Below are positions 35,248 through 38,869 of a stretch of 38,869 bases of DNA, one piece after another; the stretch's first letter is position 1; every line of letters begins with the position of its first letter. A model generated the notes under the pieces. That model did no database searches. It worked only from the letters and a program-made list of their open reading frames with translations, and was not told the DNA's origin. This DNA comes from an uncultured Bacteroidota bacterium. Its GTDB lineage: Bacteria; Bacteroidota; Bacteroidia; Bacteroidales; VadinHA17. The DNA lies in contig CAIMVD010000126.1 of assembly GCA_903844815.1 (NCBI GenBank), forward strand, positions 1 to 38,869, in the 5' to 3' direction. Position numbers and translations under genes: made by a program.

Positions 35248-35766
35248 TTAAAAGTTATAAGTCAGCCTGAATCCCGCCGGACTTAACCTGAAATTTATAT
35301 TTTGTTCCTGCCGGAATCCTGTTGCATTTTTTGAATTGTAGAGGGAAACCGATTTCTTCAATTGTTTGTTCGATGTTATGAGAAACGGGATGCTTAATGC
35401 AACTGTACCCACTGCAATATAAAAAAGAGAAGAATATTTTGAAGGATCCGTAGTATTCAGATTTCCGTTTGAAACATTGTTTGCATCTTTTACCGAGGAA
35501 GAAAAAATAAGTACTCCATAAATAAGAGCAGCACCACTGCCAATTCCTGCCAAAACGGTTCCTGTAGTTGCTGATGATTCAGCTTTCTCCGCAGTTTCTT
35601 TAGATGCAGGTTCGCTTTTTAGTATTGAGTATAATTCAGCTCTTGTGAGTAATGTATCATTCTGATAAACTTTCTTTTTTACGATGCTGATCGGACCGTT
35701 TGTCTGCGAAAATATGGCCTGAACACAGACAAGCCAAATTATCGATAAGAGGATTATCTTCTTCAT
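35248..35766 (-). CDS. Hypothetical membrane/envelope protein
   Basis: A 172-residue protein from the start MKKIILLSIIWLVCV; a longer in-frame start would overlap the upstream lipoprotein gene. After the signal peptide (ending FSQ) come a short beta-like segment (ISIVKKKVYQNDTLLTR) and two hydrophobic segments near residues 62-82 and 104-122. A Phe-terminated beta-like tail ends the protein (GFRLTYNF). Topology is therefore unclear: two helices or an outer-membrane protein. It lies 34 bases after the lipoprotein gene and is probably co-transcribed with it. Function unknown. Confidence 0.7.
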   Translation of the reverse strand: MKKIILLSIIWLVCVQAIFSQTNGPISIVKKKVYQNDTLLTRAELYSILKSEPASKETAEKAESSATTGTVLAGIGSGAALIYGVLIFSSSVKDANNVSNGNLNTTDPSKYSSLFYIAVGTVALSIPFLITSNKQLKKSVSLYNSKNATGFRQEQNINFRLSPAGFRLTYNF

Positions 35767-35800
35767 GTTTATATAGATTAATGTTAAAAATTCATCCCTT

Positions 35801-36193
35801 TTATTCAAATTTCCCGTATTTCCCCTTCATTTCAACGGATTTGTTCGAACCGTCTGTTAATGTAAGCGTTCCGATAAAAGTATCTGCAGGATTTCCTGAA
35901 AAATTTCCTGCGAATTTAAATTGCTCAACTTTGTTTTCGCCTGACCAGGAATGTCCATCAAGGTATCCTGAAAAAAAGGAATCATTACCAAAATAGATAT
36001 AAGCCTTTTTCTGATTGAGGTTACTTCCTGTAAAATGTAATAAAATCGCACCATTTGAAATTAGTTCAAATTCCCAGGGACCTTGTATAACAGTTATATA
36101 GCCGGATTCTAATGGTTCTCTTTCATCGTCCTTTTTACAACTAATAATTAAGGTTATGAGAATCAAAAGAGAACAGAATGTTTTAGTTTTCAT
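35801..36193 (-). CDS. Small hypothetical lipoprotein
   Basis: A 130-residue protein using the start MKTKTFCSLLILITLIISC, whose lipobox IISC precedes a KKDDE segment typical of Bacteroidota lipoproteins. The mature part is a compact beta-rich domain (WEFELISNGAILLHFTG, AYIYFGNDSFFSGYLDG) with a Phe-Glu end. No family is recognised. It probably forms a two-gene unit with the downstream envelope protein. Confidence 0.72.
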   Translation of the reverse strand: MKTKTFCSLLILITLIISCKKDDEREPLESGYITVIQGPWEFELISNGAILLHFTGSNLNQKKAYIYFGNDSFFSGYLDGHSWSGENKVEQFKFAGNFSGNPADTFIGTLTLTDGSNKSVEMKGKYGKFE

Positions 36194-36407
36194 ATGGCAA
36201 ATTATTAGGTAAGAATGTATCCTTTCAATAAAAGTCCTGGCATGCAAAATCCTTATCCCTTAGTCCATTTTATCAATATAGTCTTCAGATCAAGAACATA
36301 GATTGGTTATAATAACATATGATAAGATACTTCATGCCATTTACTCATTTTTCCAAAATCACATTTAAACTCCTTGCAAAGAATTGAACAATTTGGATCC
36401 GAAATAT

Positions 36408-37928
36408 CTATTTTGGACAAATGAAATAGTCGATGTACATTACATTGTTAGTATAACCCCCGCCATTATTTCTGAATTTAAACTTATGAGTTCCAGATGT
36501 AATAGTGAAAGTTTTTACTGTCCATGCTTCGTCACCAATATTAGTTTGTAATATGTTGTCAATGTAAAACTGCATTGCCATGCTTTGAGTGGGCCATCCA
36601 TCATCTGATCTGTGAACAAAAGAAACCTGTCCGCCTGTGGGAGATATAATTGTTCTGTAAAATACAATTGAATCACCGGGATTTACTGATTTAAGGCAAT
36701 AGAAGCCTTCATATGGAACATCTGCAGAGGCAGACCACATCCCGGTCCAACCTGTGGGAATACCACTCTCAAACCCTGCATAGTAGGCATCGGCTGTTGT
36801 GAAGGTTTCATTGTTGCCATAAAAGGTTCCGCGGGAGTTTATTGCATAGGCCCTTACATAATACAGGGTGTTGGGTACCAGGATTGTAAGAGGTATGGAA
36901 TAGGTACCAAGGCCCGATCCGCTTGCAATTTTTTTGTCATAAACTGTCGGGTCAAGTGCAGTGCCATAGACAACTCCCCTTTCGGTAATTGCTGCTCCCC
37001 CGTCAGAGATTATTGTTCCCCCGGCTATTGCAGTAGTCTCGAGAATATTGGTCACTGCCTTTGTTGTTAATGACGGATCGTTTCCTGCCGTTGAAGATAC
37101 TACCTGGTTTCCATATGCTGTACCAGCGCTGTTTATTGCATAAGCTCGCATATAATATGTTGTATTAGGCAAAAGGTTTGTCAGCGTGCTTGTAAAAGTT
37201 CCGATACCCGGACCCTCATTAGTTTTGCTGTTGTCTGTGGTCGGATTCTGTGTGGTTGCCCAGCATACACCCTTAGCAGTTATATTGCTGAATCCTGTTG
37301 AGACCACAATCCCTCCCGATGTGGCGCTCGTTGGCTGAATATTACTTAATTGGCTTGTTGTTATAAGTGGAAGGGCATAGCCCGGTTCACCCCAGTTGGG
37401 AAGCCCGTTATCTAACCTGAGAGTCTGTCCGTTTATTCCCTTTGAGAGAAGCTGCCAGCTTGTCCCATTGTAGAATAAAATATCTCCCGAAACGGGATTT
37501 GTAGCCAGATTAAGTCCATTTCCTGCTTTAGCAGAATATATTGAATATGGCACACTTAAGAGCTGAATTACACCGTTGATAGTGTAATCGGTACCTCCTG
37601 CAGGATCCGTTTCAGTTTTTAGATAATATAATCCTGTTGACCAGTCGATTGATGCGAATGTTCCAATTGAAGCAACTCCACTCCCTATTTCTATGTTTAA
37701 GAGTCCATTTGCATTCGTCAAAGGTTTAGGGTTATAGGTTTCCTGATAAACTGCGGTGCCCGATGAGGAGCCCTGCAGAATACTAATGCTTAAGCCTACC
37801 GTCTGATTTGCCAGAAGATTTCCGCTTCCATTTCTTACCACACACTGATAACTCATTTTCTGTGGTGCCTGAGCTATGATACTGCTGGTTAATACCATAG
37901 CTATTAGAAGAGTAAATAGATTTTTCAT
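36408..37928 (-). CDS. Secreted protein with two FN3-like repeats
   Basis: A 506-residue exported protein. A signal peptide (1-19) is followed by a widespread Bacteroidota N-terminal module (PQKMSYQCVVRNGSGNLL, then NGLLNIEIGSG). Two tandem fibronectin-III-like repeats follow at about 188-285 and 286-380. Both contain LVPNT/LLPNT, YY.RAYAINS and a GTFYGN/GTAYGN ending. The C-terminal 125 residues form a jelly-roll-like module (ESGIPTGWTGMWSAS, VSFVHRSDDGW). No T9SS C-terminal domain is present, so it may be a periplasmic or surface protein exported otherwise. The T9SS gene just upstream (6-base gap) is probably in the same operon. Confidence 0.82.
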   Translation of the reverse strand: MKNLFTLLIAMVLTSSIIAQAPQKMSYQCVVRNGSGNLLANQTVGLSISILQGSSSGTAVYQETYNPKPLTNANGLLNIEIGSGVASIGTFASIDWSTGLYYLKTETDPAGGTDYTINGVIQLLSVPYSIYSAKAGNGLNLATNPVSGDILFYNGTSWQLLSKGINGQTLRLDNGLPNWGEPGYALPLITTSQLSNIQPTSATSGGIVVSTGFSNITAKGVCWATTQNPTTDNSKTNEGPGIGTFTSTLTNLLPNTTYYMRAYAINSAGTAYGNQVVSSTAGNDPSLTTKAVTNILETTAIAGGTIISDGGAAITERGVVYGTALDPTVYDKKIASGSGLGTYSIPLTILVPNTLYYVRAYAINSRGTFYGNNETFTTADAYYAGFESGIPTGWTGMWSASADVPYEGFYCLKSVNPGDSIVFYRTIISPTGGQVSFVHRSDDGWPTQSMAMQFYIDNILQTNIGDEAWTVKTFTITSGTHKFKFRNNGGGYTNNVMYIDYFICPK

Positions 37929-37934
37929 GGGGAT

Positions 37935-38420
37935 TTATTTTTTAATTATCTTAAATACTTTAACATCAACATTTTTTCGTACGACTTTTAATAAAAACAC
38001 TGACGGGGAAAGATTTTCAATTGTTATGGTAGTCTCTTCACTATCAACCTTTCTGTCAATCAGAAGTACTCCATTGGAATCATAAAGATGAAATCTGAAA
38101 TTCTCATAATCATCCGATTTAATCTTTAGTTTGATCTGTCCGCCTGCGGGATTCGGGTATACAGAGCACTCAAGGTTTATGCCCTCCAGATTCTCTAAAC
38201 CTGATACAATTGAGATTTCATAAGGCTGCTGTACCCCCTGATTTATTGTGGCACTTGTACCCATTAAGAAACTGCATGCAACCTGACCAACTGTATAGGT
38301 AACAGTGCCCCCGGTTCCTGAAGCATTTCCTCCGGTAGCAGAGGTACTTTCCTGTCCTTGCAGCCATATTGTAAAACTGCAAAACAGTAACAGAATTGGA
38401 ATTCTTAGTTTTGGCTTCAT
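37935..38420 (-). CDS. Small T9SS type A sorting-domain protein
   Basis: A 161-residue protein. The signal peptide (1-22) is followed by a glycine-rich passenger of about 45 residues (GGNASGTGGTVTYTVGQVA, INQGVQQPYEI). The type IX secretion C-terminal domain follows, with VYPNPAGGQIKLKI, the middle FHLYDSNGVLL strand and the terminal VFLLKVVRKNVDVKVFKI. The CTD directs transfer across the outer membrane by T9SS, where it is normally removed. The passenger is unusually short. It is the first gene of a pair with the FN3-like protein. Confidence 0.85.
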   Translation of the reverse strand: MKPKLRIPILLLFCSFTIWLQGQESTSATGGNASGTGGTVTYTVGQVACSFLMGTSATINQGVQQPYEISIVSGLENLEGINLECSVYPNPAGGQIKLKIKSDDYENFRFHLYDSNGVLLIDRKVDSEETTITIENLSPSVFLLKVVRKNVDVKVFKIIKK

Positions 38421-38869
38421 AAAGTACTTTGATTTTTAGTTTAGGAAGTTATTATTGATAGAATTTCAAGTAAATCTGATTCGGCTCTGTTCATGCGGCC
38501 TTCCGGTTAAACAGTCAAAAAGCCTGATTTTCGAAAGTTTAACCCGGAGACGTTGACTATAAATCTGTCACACCAAAACTAAATTAGACTCCCTGTTCCA
38601 GATTGTTAATGAGATTCAATAACTGAGGTCAGGTTTCCAACAATTATTGATACTTATTCAATAACTTCATATATTTGGGATACTATAAAAAATCCGTAAC
38701 TAATCAGTACTTAAATTGAGCTAAAGTTAAAAGTGAATAAAGTTTAAAAATGTGGTGTTATTAACAATTTGCGTGGCGTAATTAACATTTTTAATTTTCA
38801 TAATTGTGTAATTTTTTAAAAACGAACACATATCAACAAATATAATTATTTGAGTTGATAACTAGGCGA
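38421..38869. other. Non-coding right end of the window
   Basis: No supported ORF in 449 bases. The sequence is AT-rich, especially after 38700. The only structure noted is a 7-base inverted repeat near the edge (tatcaac 38831-38837; gttgata 38854-38860). It probably includes the promoter of the T9SS pair. Confidence 0.5.

Overview
The window looks like a chromosomal segment from a Bacteroidota bacterium, probably a Bacteroidales-type relative, though I cannot fix the genus. The evidence is an ECF sigma/FecR pair with STN and CarboxypepD_reg-like proteins, a T9SS type A sorting domain, a DUF2723 (GT117) protein, the rplM-rpsI-rpsB-tsf gene order, A-rich rather than Shine-Dalgarno-like sequence ahead of most starts, and several TAnnTTTG -7 promoter elements. 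I found no rRNA, tRNA, CRISPR array, transposase, integrase or phage gene.

Layout. 1-642 is non-coding and holds a compound palindromic element. 643-5075 (minus) is a four-gene regulatory cassette: CarboxypepD_reg-like protein, ECF sigma factor, FecR anti-sigma factor, STN + CarboxypepD_reg-like protein. The two outer proteins are paralogues and no TonB receptor is present. 5325-8734 (plus) encodes a radical SAM/SPASM protein and a penicillin-acylase-type Ntn hydrolase. 8889-16176 (minus) is a translation block, rplM-rpsI-rpsB-tsf and then pyrH-frr, split by a sugar-transport and ROK-kinase pair that ends in its own terminator. 16431-17982 holds guanine deaminase convergent with an outer-membrane beta-barrel candidate. 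18113-26581 (plus) is a tight run: DUF2723 protein, NodB-type deacetylase, purD, a DUF6427-like membrane protein and a secreted GH2 glycosidase. Adenine deaminase, a PepSY membrane protein with propeller-like periplasmic segments, and an exported FAD-dependent oxidoreductase follow, to 32026. The right end (32316-38420) carries a SiaC/DUF1987 protein, lipoproteins, an orphan LytTR response regulator, and a surface pair (FN3-like repeat protein and a very small T9SS cargo protein).

How the parts relate. The minus-strand core makes ribosomal proteins, elongation factor Ts, ribosome recycling factor and UMP kinase. The MFS/ROK pair imports and phosphorylates a hexose. guaD, ade and purD cover purine salvage/catabolism and de novo synthesis but are not one operon. 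The DUF2723-NodB-purD-DUF6427 run mixes envelope glycan functions with a purine step.

The most unusual non-coding signal is a family of four intergenic inverted repeats (about 5197-5280, 8741-8834, 10445-10542, 28362-28457). They are built from short words spaced about 10 bases apart, and two of them flank pyrH-frr. A second cluster of tandem palindromes lies at 35079-35210. The most unusual protein arrangement is the sigma/anti-sigma cassette bracketed by paralogous non-receptor proteins.
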